Assembly (NCBI RefSeq): GCF_042747725.1
Contig: NZ_JBHZGO010000108.1
Location: 1-64,000 of the forward strand
DNA: 64,000 bases
Reading direction: 5' to 3'
Source: FACHB-T130 sp042747725
GTDB taxonomy: Bacteria; Cyanobacteriota; Cyanobacteriia; Cyanobacteriales; FACHB-T130
Shown: one piece after another, positions 33,334-43,061 of the stretch
Numbering within the stretch: position 1 is the first letter of the stretch
Layout: each line of letters begins with the position of its first letter
Notes under the pieces: generated by a model
What the model was told of the DNA's origin: nothing
Databases searched by the model: none
What the model saw: the letters and a program-made list of their open reading frames with translations, nothing else
Program-made: the position numbers and the translations under genes

Positions 33334-35550
33334 ATGATATTACAACTTCTCCATCGGGCTGTGGCTCCTGTTTTTATTGGCATTATGCTTGGGTGTACTG
33401 CTAGTAGCAACCAACAGCCGATTGTAGGCGCGGGTCTTGTGTCCGCACCGATTGCACCAACTTCCTACGTCGCTGGGGCAAATGGGTATCGCTGGGCTAA
33501 CGTGTCGATAGGAGGCGGAGGGTTTGTAACAGGTGTCTACACCCACAACGCACAAAAGGATCTGGTTTATATCAGAACCGACGTTGGTGGCTTTTATCGC
33601 TGGAATGCCGAAGATAAAACCTGGATTCCATTAAATGACAGCTTCAAAAGTCAAGAGAAAACATATTACGGGGGAGAAGCGATCGCCACAGATCCCAACA
33701 ACCCAAATATCGTCTACATGGCAGCAGGTAAATACTCCCAGTGGCAACCCAAAGGGTCAATCTTTAAGTCCACAGATCGAGGTAAAAACTGGACTAAACT
33801 AAACATAGACTTAGGGATGGACAGCAACGACGAGCATCGTTGGGCGGGAAAAAGGCTAGCTGTCAATCCAGCCAACTCCAACGTTATTTTCTTTGGTTCG
33901 CGGCACGATGGGCTGTGGAAGTCTGAGGATGCAGGCGCGACATGGGCAAAAGTCGCTTCTTTTTCCCCAACTTTTACCAAAAGCGTTGGCATTTTGGGCA
34001 TTGTGTTTGACAACCAAGTACCAGGTTTAGTCTATGCCAATGTTTACGGAGACGGCATTTATCAGTCCACTGACACGGGTGTTACGTGGAGCAAAATAGC
34101 GGGAAGTCCAGCACAAGCACAGCGAATGGCTGTTGCTAACAACAGTATTCTGTATGTAACCCACATGGCAGGGGTTAGCAAGTATCAAAACGGAACTTGG
34201 AGCAACATCACCCCAGAAAAAAAACCAGCAGCTTTTAATGCTTTAAGCGTTAACCCTCTTACACCCAACGACGTACTGGTAGCCTTAGGTCAATCTACCT
34301 CTACTAAAATCTACAGAACCTCAGATGGTGGTGTTACTTGGAAAGAGTTAAAGGCATCGATAAAGCATACCGTTCCTTGGTGGGACGACTCCATGTTTTC
34401 CTTGTGGACTTCCGCGATTGAGTTTGACCCAAAAGTTCCAGGGAAAGTATGGTTAACTGACGGGTTTGGAATTTGGCAGACAGACAATATCAACGCCAAT
34501 TCGGTCGTTTGGACTAACTATGAGCAAGGACACGAAGAGGTAGTTGCTTTTGCTCTAGCTGCACCTCCCAAGGGCGCACTCTTGTTGAGTGGGGTAGCCG
34601 ATGTAGACGGTTTCTATCACAACAATGGACTTAACGCCTTTCCCGCCAAAAGGTTTGAAGGTATTTCTCCCATAAATAATGCCAATCGCGACACCTACGC
34701 GATCGCCTACTCCCAAAGCGACCCTTTGCGCCTCGTTCGCGTTGGCGGTTCGAGGTGGAACTCAACTTATACAGGAGCAACTTCAACAGACGGCGGATTA
34801 ACATGGAAGAAGTTTGCGTCATTTCCGGCATCAATGCCACTGCGCGTAGCTATATCGGCAACTAACCCAAATTTGTTTGTTGTAGCTGTAAGTCTTGCTC
34901 CACCCCTACGCACCACCGATGGCGGCGCATCATGGAGTGCAGTGTCAGGACTACCTAATGGTCCAAAAGGCCCGTGGTATTGGGGTCAGCCCTTGGTGGC
35001 GGATAAAGTAGATGGCAATACTTTTTACTATTACAGCGACGGCAAAGTTTACCGCAGCACTGACACAGGTGCATCTTTCAGCGTTGTCAACTCATCCATT
35101 CCAACTATCGATCAATATGCTCAGTATGCGCTAAAAACAATTCCAGATGCGAAAGATGAAGTCTGGCTCAGCCTAGACTGGGAAGGTTTATTCCACTCCA
35201 CAGACGGTGGCAAAACTTTCGCTAAGTTGCCTTCAGTAGAAAAGGCGCATTTGTTTACTTTCGGGAAACCGCAGACAGGAAGTACAACTCCGGCGCTTTA
35301 TTTGTATGGAAAAATTTCTGGTCTGGGCGAGGGAATCTTCCGTTCTCTCGACAGAGGCAAAACTTGGATAAGCATCGGTTCTAGCCAAAATCCCATCGGT
35401 GGGGAGCCAAATGTGATGGAGGCGAGTTGGCAGCAGTTTGGCTTGGTCTTCATTGGCACCAATGGCAGGGGCATCTACTATGGAACTCCTAACGATTCCA
35501 AGGAGCAGGCTGCTTTATCTTCCGCGCCCGTACACGCAATTCGCCCCTGA
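33334..35550 (+). CDS. GH74-like (xyloglucanase/sialidase-type beta-propeller) lipoprotein
   Basis: The 738-residue protein begins with a lipoprotein signal ending in MLGC (Cys21). The rest is beta-propeller with many Asp-box-like repeats (STDRGKNWTKL, SEDAGATWAKV, STDTGVTWSKI, TSDGGVTWKEL, STDGGKTFAKL). Residues 58-90 (IGGGGFVTGVY, then YIRTDVGGFYRW) match the start of GH74 enzymes, with Asp83 in the position of the conserved catalytic aspartate. GH74 members cut xyloglucan-type beta-glucans. Here it lies inside an exopolysaccharide locus in the opposite direction, suggesting trimming or turnover of the exported glycan. Confidence 0.85.
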   Translation: MILQLLHRAVAPVFIGIMLGCTASSNQQPIVGAGLVSAPIAPTSYVAGANGYRWANVSIGGGGFVTGVYTHNAQKDLVYIRTDVGGFYRWNAEDKTWIPLNDSFKSQEKTYYGGEAIATDPNNPNIVYMAAGKYSQWQPKGSIFKSTDRGKNWTKLNIDLGMDSNDEHRWAGKRLAVNPANSNVIFFGSRHDGLWKSEDAGATWAKVASFSPTFTKSVGILGIVFDNQVPGLVYANVYGDGIYQSTDTGVTWSKIAGSPAQAQRMAVANNSILYVTHMAGVSKYQNGTWSNITPEKKPAAFNALSVNPLTPNDVLVALGQSTSTKIYRTSDGGVTWKELKASIKHTVPWWDDSMFSLWTSAIEFDPKVPGKVWLTDGFGIWQTDNINANSVVWTNYEQGHEEVVAFALAAPPKGALLLSGVADVDGFYHNNGLNAFPAKRFEGISPINNANRDTYAIAYSQSDPLRLVRVGGSRWNSTYTGATSTDGGLTWKKFASFPASMPLRVAISATNPNLFVVAVSLAPPLRTTDGGASWSAVSGLPNGPKGPWYWGQPLVADKVDGNTFYYYSDGKVYRSTDTGASFSVVNSSIPTIDQYAQYALKTIPDAKDEVWLSLDWEGLFHSTDGGKTFAKLPSVEKAHLFTFGKPQTGSTTPALYLYGKISGLGEGIFRSLDRGKTWISIGSSQNPIGGEPNVMEASWQQFGLVFIGTNGRGIYYGTPNDSKEQAALSSAPVHAIRP

Positions 35551-35592
35551 ATATTGGTCAAATTTATCCGCCAAGTACCAAGGCATTAGCCT

Positions 35593-35805
35593 TTAACAGA
35601 TTTGGGAACCTCTAGACGGTTCTTCCGCGCTAGTAACACTTTCTGTTAAAGAATTATTTTGTAGTGCGGTTACTTCTGACAACACTTGCGAGACGAGAGA
35701 TTCAACCATCATCAAGACTACCGAAAATGCCAATACTACGAAACCAGCAGCCGTGAAGATAAACATTATGCTCAGAGAAATTAGTTTCTTGATAAAGGCG
35801 TTCAT
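35593..35805 (-). CDS. Small single-pass membrane protein (hypothetical)
   Basis: A 70-residue frame with a strong hydrophobic segment (about 8-35) and a polar Ser/Glu-rich tail. The ATG has no good Shine-Dalgarno sequence. It may be a real small membrane protein or a chance frame; I do not recognise it. Confidence 0.4.
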   Translation of the reverse strand: MNAFIKKLISLSIMFIFTAAGFVVLAFSVVLMMVESLVSQVLSEVTALQNNSLTESVTSAEEPSRGSQIC

Positions 35806-36106
35806 TTTTATAAATAGCTTTGTTTACCCCTCTAGCATATAAAACAGTACGTGGCGTTGACATCAGTGAATTTCTTGAATTAATTGTAAAGAACTTCTTT
35901 ATAAACCCGAAAACCTACGGGGATACTTTTAAGTATAATTTTCAACCAGTAAATTTAAGGGTTCGTGATTAATTTGTCCTGAAAGCTAAGTTTTATAACT
36001 TAATGGTGCTAGTACATACGTAATTGAGTGTAAAAATACGTGTCGCGCTTATAACATTGGTTAAGTCTGTGTTAACGGCTATTTTTCGGTAAAAGAAATT
36101 CAAATA

Positions 36107-36147
36107 CAAAAAATAGTAGGGACGTACAGATAGCTGTGCGTCCCTAC
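36107..36147 (-). terminator. Terminator of the GT4 pair
   Basis: The arms GTAGGGACGTACAG (36116-36129) and CTGTGCGTCCCTAC (36134-36147) form a 14-bp stem with one G-U pair. Read on the minus strand it runs into TATTTTTTG. It lies 53 bases after the 36200-37375 gene. Confidence 0.75.
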
Positions 36148-36199
36148 CACTGACGGAAAATATTAAGTTATATTGCAATCTAGATATGCAACAGCACTC

Positions 36200-37375
36200 T
36201 TAAGCCTTGGCAGGAGTGTTTGAAACTGGAATTGGTGGTTTTGCTGGCACAAACGTGGTGAGTGTGTTGTACAATTTCAACGTTTCGGCAGTAATCTGGT
36301 TCCAGGTATAGTTTGCTTGTACATAACTCTGGGCGTTTTTAGCCATTACCGCCAATTCCTTCTGGTGATTGATTGCCCATTCCAAGCTGCGGAGGCAGGA
36401 GTCTACATTTTTCACCTGGAAAAGCATCCCCCGGTCTTTGCCGATCAATTGCTGATGCACGGGAATATCACTACCGAGTACGGGAACACCTTCCTGCATT
36501 GCTTCCAACATTGATAGAGGTAATCCCTCCAACTCAGAAGGAAGTACAAACAATCCCGCGCCCCGAAGGATTTCTGCTAGACGGGGACCTCTAAGTTCAC
36601 CTGTGAATATTATGTTCTTGTTATTCGCCGCCATGTCGGTTATCTTCGAGGTGAACTCATTGGTATCGCTGGTACCGCCCACCATGACGAGTTTCCATCC
36701 TTCTTGCTGAAGATTTTGGAAGGCTTTGATGAGTAAGTCGGGACACTTTTCCGGCACCAGTCTACCTAAAAATAGAATATAGCGTCCCTGTTCTAGACCT
36801 AGCGAAGTTCCATAAGCAAAAGTAGGGTCTGAATCACCCATATTTGAGGGTGCGTTAGGAATATAAATTGTCTCTTTACCGTAAGTTTGCTTAAAGTATG
36901 AGCGCAGTTCCTCTGAGACGACGATCATCTCATCAGAGAAGCGGACAGCAGCGCGTTCGCCGCGACGGATTAGGTCGCTAGAAGCTTTGTTCCATTTGGC
37001 ACGTTGCCAGTCTAAGCCATGACAGGTAACAACAACTTTTGCCGAGGAGGCAATTTTTGGCATCCAGCTAAAGAGGGCTGGACCTAAAGCGTGGAAGTGA
37101 ACAATATCATAACGCTTCGCATTGGAAGCGATCGCTCCCAGCGCCGAACTCAACAGAGCATCCATTCCCTTGACATTTAAGCTGGGTATGGAAACAACCC
37201 GCACACCATGAACATTATAGTGACTCAGTGAAACATTTCCGGTGTATGAGGAACGAGCAAACAAATCTACTTCGTGACCCTGTTCAACCACCCGCGAGTA
37301 AATTTCTTCACAGTGATGCTCGATTCCACCCTGTTTAGCAGGCAAGCCTTTCGCTCCAATTACGGCAATTTTCAT
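36200..37375 (-). CDS. Family 4 glycosyltransferase
   Basis: This 391-residue GT-B enzyme begins MKIAVIGAKGLPAKQGGIEH, typical of a subgroup of capsule and exopolysaccharide transferases. The donor lobe has LFLGRLVPEKCPDLLIKAF and LPSELEGLPLSMLEAMQEG. Its ATG overlaps the stop of the upstream gene by 4 bases (ATGA), so the two are translationally coupled. Sugar specificity is unknown. Confidence 0.93.
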   Translation of the reverse strand: MKIAVIGAKGLPAKQGGIEHHCEEIYSRVVEQGHEVDLFARSSYTGNVSLSHYNVHGVRVVSIPSLNVKGMDALLSSALGAIASNAKRYDIVHFHALGPALFSWMPKIASSAKVVVTCHGLDWQRAKWNKASSDLIRRGERAAVRFSDEMIVVSEELRSYFKQTYGKETIYIPNAPSNMGDSDPTFAYGTSLGLEQGRYILFLGRLVPEKCPDLLIKAFQNLQQEGWKLVMVGGTSDTNEFTSKITDMAANNKNIIFTGELRGPRLAEILRGAGLFVLPSELEGLPLSMLEAMQEGVPVLGSDIPVHQQLIGKDRGMLFQVKNVDSCLRSLEWAINHQKELAVMAKNAQSYVQANYTWNQITAETLKLYNTLTTFVPAKPPIPVSNTPAKA

Positions 37376-38619
37376 TGTGAAACCCCGGTAAAGCTTTTAT
37401 GATTAATCTGGTTGGTAGATAAATTCCGCTGTTGCCAGCGGCTTAACATATTGCTGTAGATATCACCCACGACAGTCTTGGCACTGTAAGGTTCGGCAGC
37501 CTTAACACAAGCCTCGATTGGATAATCTCCACTGTTGTGCAGTACCTTACGCAAGGCATCTGCAATTGCCGATGGTGTGCGCTCCTGGCATACCACTCCA
37601 CTCTCAGCAGTGAGTAGATTTGGCGTTTCCCCGCATTGGGTTGTCACCACTGGCGTACCGCTGGCAAGTGCTTCGAGAACGACCATAGGAAGACCCTCAT
37701 AGGCGCTAGTTAGTACAAAAACACTGCATACACGTTGCAACTGTGCAAGTTCTGCCTGGGCTAATGCACCCAGCAGCGTTACCTGTCCGGACAATCCAAG
37801 GCGGGAAATCTCAGAACGTAGCTTATCCTTTAAGTCTCCATCGCCTGCTATGAGGAGGTGAACATTTGCATCGTTCAGGGCGGCAATGGAGCGGATTAGC
37901 AGTACGGGATCTTTTTGGGCGTGAAGGCGACCAGCAAAGAGAATAAAGCGCGTATCTTCCGCTAAACCCATCCGTTGTGCAAGTGTGCGCCTACCTTCCT
38001 CTCGTTCATCGTCAGTTAATGGGTAGCAGATTTCGTTATCTACTGTGTTTTTGACGTAGGAAACGCGCTCTGCTATTTCTGGGTAACGCTGCTGGTAATG
38101 TTGCACCGAATCGGTGTTGCACGACAATATTTGGGAAAACTGGCTTACAAGATAGCGTTCGATAGCAAAATACGCTGCTGGAAAACGTTGCCACAAAATA
38201 GCATCTTTCTTGTCCGCAGAATTTACCTGCTTTTGAATATCGTTGTGAATAAAAAGAGTCTTTTCTCCTGACCAGTTGCGAGTAAAAAGCGTCGGTTCCA
38301 GCCTGTGAAAGTGCATGAAATCCGAACTCAAGTTACGATCCAAAAGGGCAGCCGTATATTTAATAGTGGTTGGTACTAATTTTTTAAAGTTATCGTTTTC
38401 TATGAAAAACAAGGGCATAAAGCGGATTTCTCTGCCTGCCAACTGGGTGTCTCTCCATACTCCTATGGGTTGGGATGGATCATTCTCCGTTCCTACCAGC
38501 CGGATTTCAAACTCGCTGGGAGCGTATTTGACAAAGGTGCGTATGACTGTTTGAATGCCCCCGATGCTAATGCCATTAGGATTGAACTGGTAGAAGATAG
38601 TCAAAACAGGTTTACGCAT
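37372..38619 (-). CDS. Family 4 glycosyltransferase
   Basis: The 415-residue GT-B enzyme has the acceptor lobe start LTIFYQFNPNGISIGGIQTV and donor-lobe motifs LFAGRLHAQKDPVLLIRSIA and LTSAYEGLPMVVLEALASG. It is the first gene of the two-gene GT4 unit. An 987-base spacer separates it from the Wzc-like gene upstream. Confidence 0.92.
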   Translation of the reverse strand: MRKPVLTIFYQFNPNGISIGGIQTVIRTFVKYAPSEFEIRLVGTENDPSQPIGVWRDTQLAGREIRFMPLFFIENDNFKKLVPTTIKYTAALLDRNLSSDFMHFHRLEPTLFTRNWSGEKTLFIHNDIQKQVNSADKKDAILWQRFPAAYFAIERYLVSQFSQILSCNTDSVQHYQQRYPEIAERVSYVKNTVDNEICYPLTDDEREEGRRTLAQRMGLAEDTRFILFAGRLHAQKDPVLLIRSIAALNDANVHLLIAGDGDLKDKLRSEISRLGLSGQVTLLGALAQAELAQLQRVCSVFVLTSAYEGLPMVVLEALASGTPVVTTQCGETPNLLTAESGVVCQERTPSAIADALRKVLHNSGDYPIEACVKAAEPYSAKTVVGDIYSNMLSRWQQRNLSTNQINHKSFTGVSQ

Positions 38620-39606
38620 AATTATAAAACCTATATATAGCTAGGTGTGCTGGTGGTTTTTTTTGAGCAACAAAGATTAATTTAGCAGCCTGTTAGTAGA
38701 TTTATTTCAGCATGATTGCTTAGCTTACTTGGGAATCTGAGATTCTCTTCAGCGTTATTGCTTAGATTACTGTAAAGCACTACGCAAGTAAATTGAATTT
38801 GCCAGATTTCACAGAGACTTCTCAAATTCCATACTTGACTTCATGGCAAATTCATAATCAGGTTTAAAACTCTAGGAAGCCAAAAGATTCACTCGATCTA
38901 ACATTGCCTTATAATTTCGTCCCCAAGCCGAAAAACCCTGGTCAAGCCATTCCTACGCTTTTGGCAAATCTAATATTATGCCAAATCGAACCTGCTACTA
39001 CTACTATCAAAAGTAGGAAATTACAAAATCCTCCTTAGGACAGTTGCTGGCTGATTTGGTTTCTCCGTAGAACTACTTAATAAGCTCGTTCTTGTATAAA
39101 TTGTACTTTTGTACTTTACAATGAATTTTCTGAGGCATCGGATATAAACTACTAATGAAGTCTGCATTTAAAAGTGTAATTTGACATCCACTACACAAAA
39201 AAGCAATTTTTTTAATATTCTTCATTAAAAGATATATTTCTTGGTTTATCCGCAGTAGCAGCCTGCCTAAGGAGCGAATTTGCTGGAGTTTCCGATCGGG
39301 AGAGGCTGATCTACGTAACGGCATTTAAGCAAGTCAGGACTCGCCGCACATCACCACATCTGCCACCGGCAACCACAGGGGGATTGAACCCGAAAAAACG
39401 CTATATGTATAAGCTTTGCGTAAGTCCTGCAAGTATATAAACTTAGCTGCCTTCCTTGCCAGGAAAGGGGACTCGCCCCTCTCCCGTAAAAAAAGTTTTC
39501 CACTGCTCCTAATACGGTTAGGATAAGATGATTTGCCATAAGCGTATAGAACGTCCCTACAACAGTACGCTTATGGTTCGAGCTAGAAGTATTTACGAAT
39601 GCCCGT
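38620..39606. other. Long non-coding gap in the exopolysaccharide locus
   Basis: The stretch holds MITE copy C (39335-39429) and AT-rich DNA. Two short minus-strand frames (39073-39324 and 39351-39539) have no recognisable product; the second is largely translated MITE. No other gene is seen. Confidence 0.5.
39335..39429 (-). mobile_element. MITE copy C with 5-bp target duplication
   Basis: A 95-bp reverse copy of the element at 7088 and 42561. The end TTGCGTAAGTCCTG is intact; the other end has decayed to CAGGACTCGCCGCA. CAAGT flanks it on both sides (39330-39334 and 39430-39434). Confidence 0.9.
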
Positions 39607-41820
39607 TTAAGAGCGATCGCTATTTTTTGGTGTCTTAGCGGTCAGCATTTTCGGCGTAGTGGCATCTTCCTTGTAGTATGCCTTGGCATGGTGGAAATAA
39701 CTATCAGGTTCGTTTTCCACAATCACACCATTGACTACCAAACCCAAAACCTTGTGACCTGATTGCACCAAAAATTGCTTACAAGCAGCAGCACTGACAG
39801 TATCAACCACGCCTGGGCGGACTACCAATAAAATACCATCAGTCATTTTGCCCACTGCTAGAGCATCTGCCACCAGAACGATTGGCGGCGTATCAAGGAT
39901 TATAAAATCGTAGTTTTTAGAAAAATCTTCAATTAATGCAGCCATCCGCTTTGAGTCAACAAGAGCCAATGGATTAGGAGGAATCACCCCAGAAGGAAGC
40001 ACATCCAGGTTATCCATCACTTCTCGCACAGCCATCTCAAACTCAGCTTGATTAACGATGACATCGCTCAGACCAATTGCATTAGTCAAGTCCCAGATAT
40101 GATGCTGCATGGGATGGTGCAGATCCGCATCTATTAATAAAACTCGTCTTCCCAGTTGAGCCATAGCTATAGCCAAATTGGCACAAACCGTAGACTTGCC
40201 TTCTTTAGAAACAGAACTTGTCACCGCAATGACTTTCAGCTCTTGATCTGGAGTGAGAAACTTCAAGTTTGCCTGAAGCATTCGGTAAGCTTCACTGATA
40301 ACCGAATGTGGATTATCTCTAACAGGAAGCTGCGGAACAATTCCTTCTAGTTTCTTACTGCGAAAAGTAACTTTTTTCTTCAAAGAAGGAATCATTCCCA
40401 AGACGGTATATTTAAATAACTCCCGCACCTCCTTGGCAGTTTTGATGGTTGGATCTTTCAGGTCTACAAGGAAAGCAGTAATTACATAAAGCAGACTGCC
40501 TGCCACAATTGCGGCAGCTAGGATTATTACCTTGCGAGTACCTACGGGCTTTTCTGGAACTGTAGCGGCGGCAATTAAACTAGCGTTGCCTACATTTTGA
40601 TTTTCCGCAATTTGTACCTCTTGAAGATTTTTCAAAAGGATTTGATAGGTAGATTGTGCGGCTTCTACTTGCCGTTGGAAATCCCGCTGACCCTGTTGCA
40701 ATCTGGGTAAAATGTTAGCTCTTTGTTTGTATGCAGATTGAGCGCGAGATAGAAAACCGACTTGATTAGCCAAACCTAAGCGTTGCACCTCTGCATTAAC
40801 TAATTCTGCGGTTAGTTTTTGTTCAAATTCACCAATTTGTAAATTTTCTCCGGACACTTGTTGGTTACTGCCAACAACCTGCGTTACTCGTTCCTGTAGT
40901 AAAGCTTTTAATGCCGCTTGTTTACTTTCGAGATTAATTATTTTGGGGTTTTCATCCTGAAAACGGGTGCGCTCGACTGTCAACTCGCCTTCAATTTTTT
41001 GGAGTTCTATCAACACTTGCTGAACTGCGGGAGATTGACTAAGCGAGTTTAGTGTCATAGCCCGCTGTGAATTCAGACCTATCTTATTTTGGAAGGCGGC
41101 GACTCTAGCAGTTGCATCTTCAAGTTCAGCCTGAGTTTGAGCTTTTTTGCTGTCTAGCTCTGCGATCGCTTTTACAGCTGAGCTGGCTTCTTCTTCTATA
41201 GCTACAATGTTATTTTGTTCTTTGAAACTACGCAAAGCTGCTTCTGCTTGACGAACATTAGCTTCAGTCTTGGGTAGCTGCTGAGTAATAAATTCGCGAG
41301 CCGCAGCTGCTTGAGCGCGGTTATTAAGTATGTTCTTCTCGCGATACAGACTCATAACTTTGTTGACTATCTTTGCAGCTTCTTCGGGATCTTTGCTTTT
41401 AAAGGATATCTGCAAAACATCGGTTCCTTTGATACCTTTTACCGTAAGCTGTTTTAGGAAATCAATAGTTTTTAGGGGGTCTCCCTTTTGGTCTTTTAGC
41501 TTTAGGGAATTTATCGTCTCTTGTATCAGAGGCTCAGAACGGACTATCTCTGCTTCTGTATCCAGAGGGGTATTCAAGACGTTTAGCGGTTCCAACTGTC
41601 CGATTTTTGCTCCTGCCTCTGTGACTAAGGCAGAAGTCGTATTTTGCTTCTTAAACAAAAGCCTTCCTTCGGCTTCATAGGTAGGCTTTTTTAAGAACGC
41701 AAATGCGGTAGCTAGTGTAACTGTAAATACAAAGACGGTGGTGGCGGGTAGCCAACGCCGTTTGAGGATAAGCCAGTATTTCTTAAAATCTATATCTTCT
41801 GTGTATTCTCTAGTTTCCAT
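39607..41820 (-). CDS. Wzc-like polysaccharide co-polymerase and tyrosine autokinase
   Basis: The 737-residue protein has a Wzz domain with a first membrane helix at about 24-44, a long coiled coil outside the membrane and a second helix at about 428-450. A cytoplasmic BY-kinase follows: Walker A VSKEGKST (about 533-540), Walker A' LLIDADLHHP (about 559-568), Walker B FIILDTPP (about 637-644) and a Tyr-containing tail (SYFHHAKAYYKED). It controls chain length and export. It is the first gene in transcription order of the minus-strand locus, 987 bases before the GT4 pair. Confidence 0.95.
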   Translation of the reverse strand: METREYTEDIDFKKYWLILKRRWLPATTVFVFTVTLATAFAFLKKPTYEAEGRLLFKKQNTTSALVTEAGAKIGQLEPLNVLNTPLDTEAEIVRSEPLIQETINSLKLKDQKGDPLKTIDFLKQLTVKGIKGTDVLQISFKSKDPEEAAKIVNKVMSLYREKNILNNRAQAAAAREFITQQLPKTEANVRQAEAALRSFKEQNNIVAIEEEASSAVKAIAELDSKKAQTQAELEDATARVAAFQNKIGLNSQRAMTLNSLSQSPAVQQVLIELQKIEGELTVERTRFQDENPKIINLESKQAALKALLQERVTQVVGSNQQVSGENLQIGEFEQKLTAELVNAEVQRLGLANQVGFLSRAQSAYKQRANILPRLQQGQRDFQRQVEAAQSTYQILLKNLQEVQIAENQNVGNASLIAAATVPEKPVGTRKVIILAAAIVAGSLLYVITAFLVDLKDPTIKTAKEVRELFKYTVLGMIPSLKKKVTFRSKKLEGIVPQLPVRDNPHSVISEAYRMLQANLKFLTPDQELKVIAVTSSVSKEGKSTVCANLAIAMAQLGRRVLLIDADLHHPMQHHIWDLTNAIGLSDVIVNQAEFEMAVREVMDNLDVLPSGVIPPNPLALVDSKRMAALIEDFSKNYDFIILDTPPIVLVADALAVGKMTDGILLVVRPGVVDTVSAAACKQFLVQSGHKVLGLVVNGVIVENEPDSYFHHAKAYYKEDATTPKMLTAKTPKNSDRS

Positions 41821-42415
41821 AAGAGGCTCGTGTAGGAGAGTGGTAATAAGGTTGTTTTGGAGGCAGGTGTATTAGTCGCCCCCAGAAGCGAGTCCTTGCA
41901 GTGTAGACTATTTCCTCGCTTATCAAGAGGCAGCATCTGGCAGTTCTTACTCAGCCGACAATTGTATCCTAACAAGGCTAGTGAAAGTTAGAGCGATTAA
42001 AACTATTAATCAATCAAAGGATGAGCTTAAAGCTGTATGCAGTAGCATCCGGCTGGCAGCTCTAGATAAGACGGATTAACAAGAGCTGGCTGTGAAATTT
42101 GTTTTGATGCTGACGGACAACAGGACTATGGCAAAGAGTAGAAGTGCGATCGCATTGGATTAAAGCACCTCTAAGCTTACATCTTAAAGCAGGATTCACT
42201 GCGCGATCGCTATATAATCACGCAAACAATTGAGTCCGAAATATTTTTGGTCATATCTGAGGCAGTTTTTGGGACGCGCAGGGCGGAGTAATTGGAGGAT
42301 TAATTTATCATAAATATTTGGGAACATATTTCTGATTTGTGCGATCGCTCTCCAAATGCTGAGATATGTGTATAAACATACAATTATTCTTTAGTCAATG
42401 GTATTACCACCAGCC
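41821..42415. other. Non-coding gap upstream of the Wzc-like gene
   Basis: I see only AT-rich DNA with three HIP1 sites. The promoter of the Wzc-like gene must be in its left part, but no clear -10/-35 pair was found. Confidence 0.4.
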
Positions 42416-42532
42416 TTAACAAATAGGACGATTGCCAGGATTCACTGCATGAATATACTTGCTGCCTGAATGAGGCCGTCCCCATTTATAAGCGGCTTCC
42501 TCTGGCTTTCCCCAACCCCGTTGCAAGACAAT
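42416..42532 (-). pseudogene. Possible C-terminal gene fragment
   Basis: One minus-strand frame reads LQRGWGKPEEAAYKWGRPH and then SGSKYIHAVNPGNRPIC before its stop. The composition is protein-like, but a stop codon lies directly upstream and no start exists. I do not recognise the parent family. Confidence 0.3.
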
Positions 42533-42560
42533 TTATAGGAAATCTAACTTCCAGCAATAA

Positions 42561-42652
42561 CAGGACTTACGCAAAGCTTATACATATAGCGTTCTTGTCG
42601 GTTCAATCCCCTTGTGGTTGCTCTGAGATGTGGTGATGTTGCGTAAGTCCTG
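42561..42652 (+). mobile_element. MITE copy B with 5-bp target duplication
   Basis: A 92-bp copy with intact ends CAGGACTTACGCAA / TTGCGTAAGTCCTG. It is flanked by AATAA on both sides (42556-42560 and 42653-42657). The right flank is the broken end of the IS630-type remnant. Confidence 0.93.
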
Positions 42653-42840
42653 AATAAAACTAGCTCTCCTGCCTCTATTTCCCCTGGTTGCCCCTCCAAT
42701 AGTTCACAAATTTCTTTTTTTTAAGGCAACTAATTGTGAGTCATATTTGGGATTGTGCATTTGAGCTTTCTTCCAACTCATCCGGGCTTCTTTAAATAAA
42801 TTGTAATAGCTTTGCTTCGATGTGCTAAATGAATACTTCT
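42653..42840 (-). pseudogene. IS630-type transposase remnant
   Basis: The minus strand reads YSFSTSKQSYYNLFKEARMS, then WKKAQMHNPKYDSQLVALKK, then after a frameshift GEIEAGELVL. I recognise this as the segment between the helix-turn-helix and the first catalytic Asp of IS630-family transposases. The catalytic part is missing, and MITE copy B lies where it would continue. Confidence 0.6.
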
Positions 42841-43061
42841 CAACCCCCCTCCCTACACTCGTTTTGCGACTTATGGGTAAGGCATAGTTGCGAACAGAGA
42901 GGGCTGGAGGTGGGGTTCCGATTGCCGGTTAATTATGGGTTAATTAACCGGACATAATATAAAAACGCGATGTGCAACTTGTGTTAGTTTCCCAATAAAT
43001 TGGGGATAACTACCGAACTCACTGAAAAAAAGTTGCACGCGGCGTGAGTCAAATTGCCTGA

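Noticed and set aside
39073..39324. 83-residue minus-strand frame in the exopolysaccharide gap
   Set aside because: No ribosome-binding site and no protein-like motif; AT-rich spacer.
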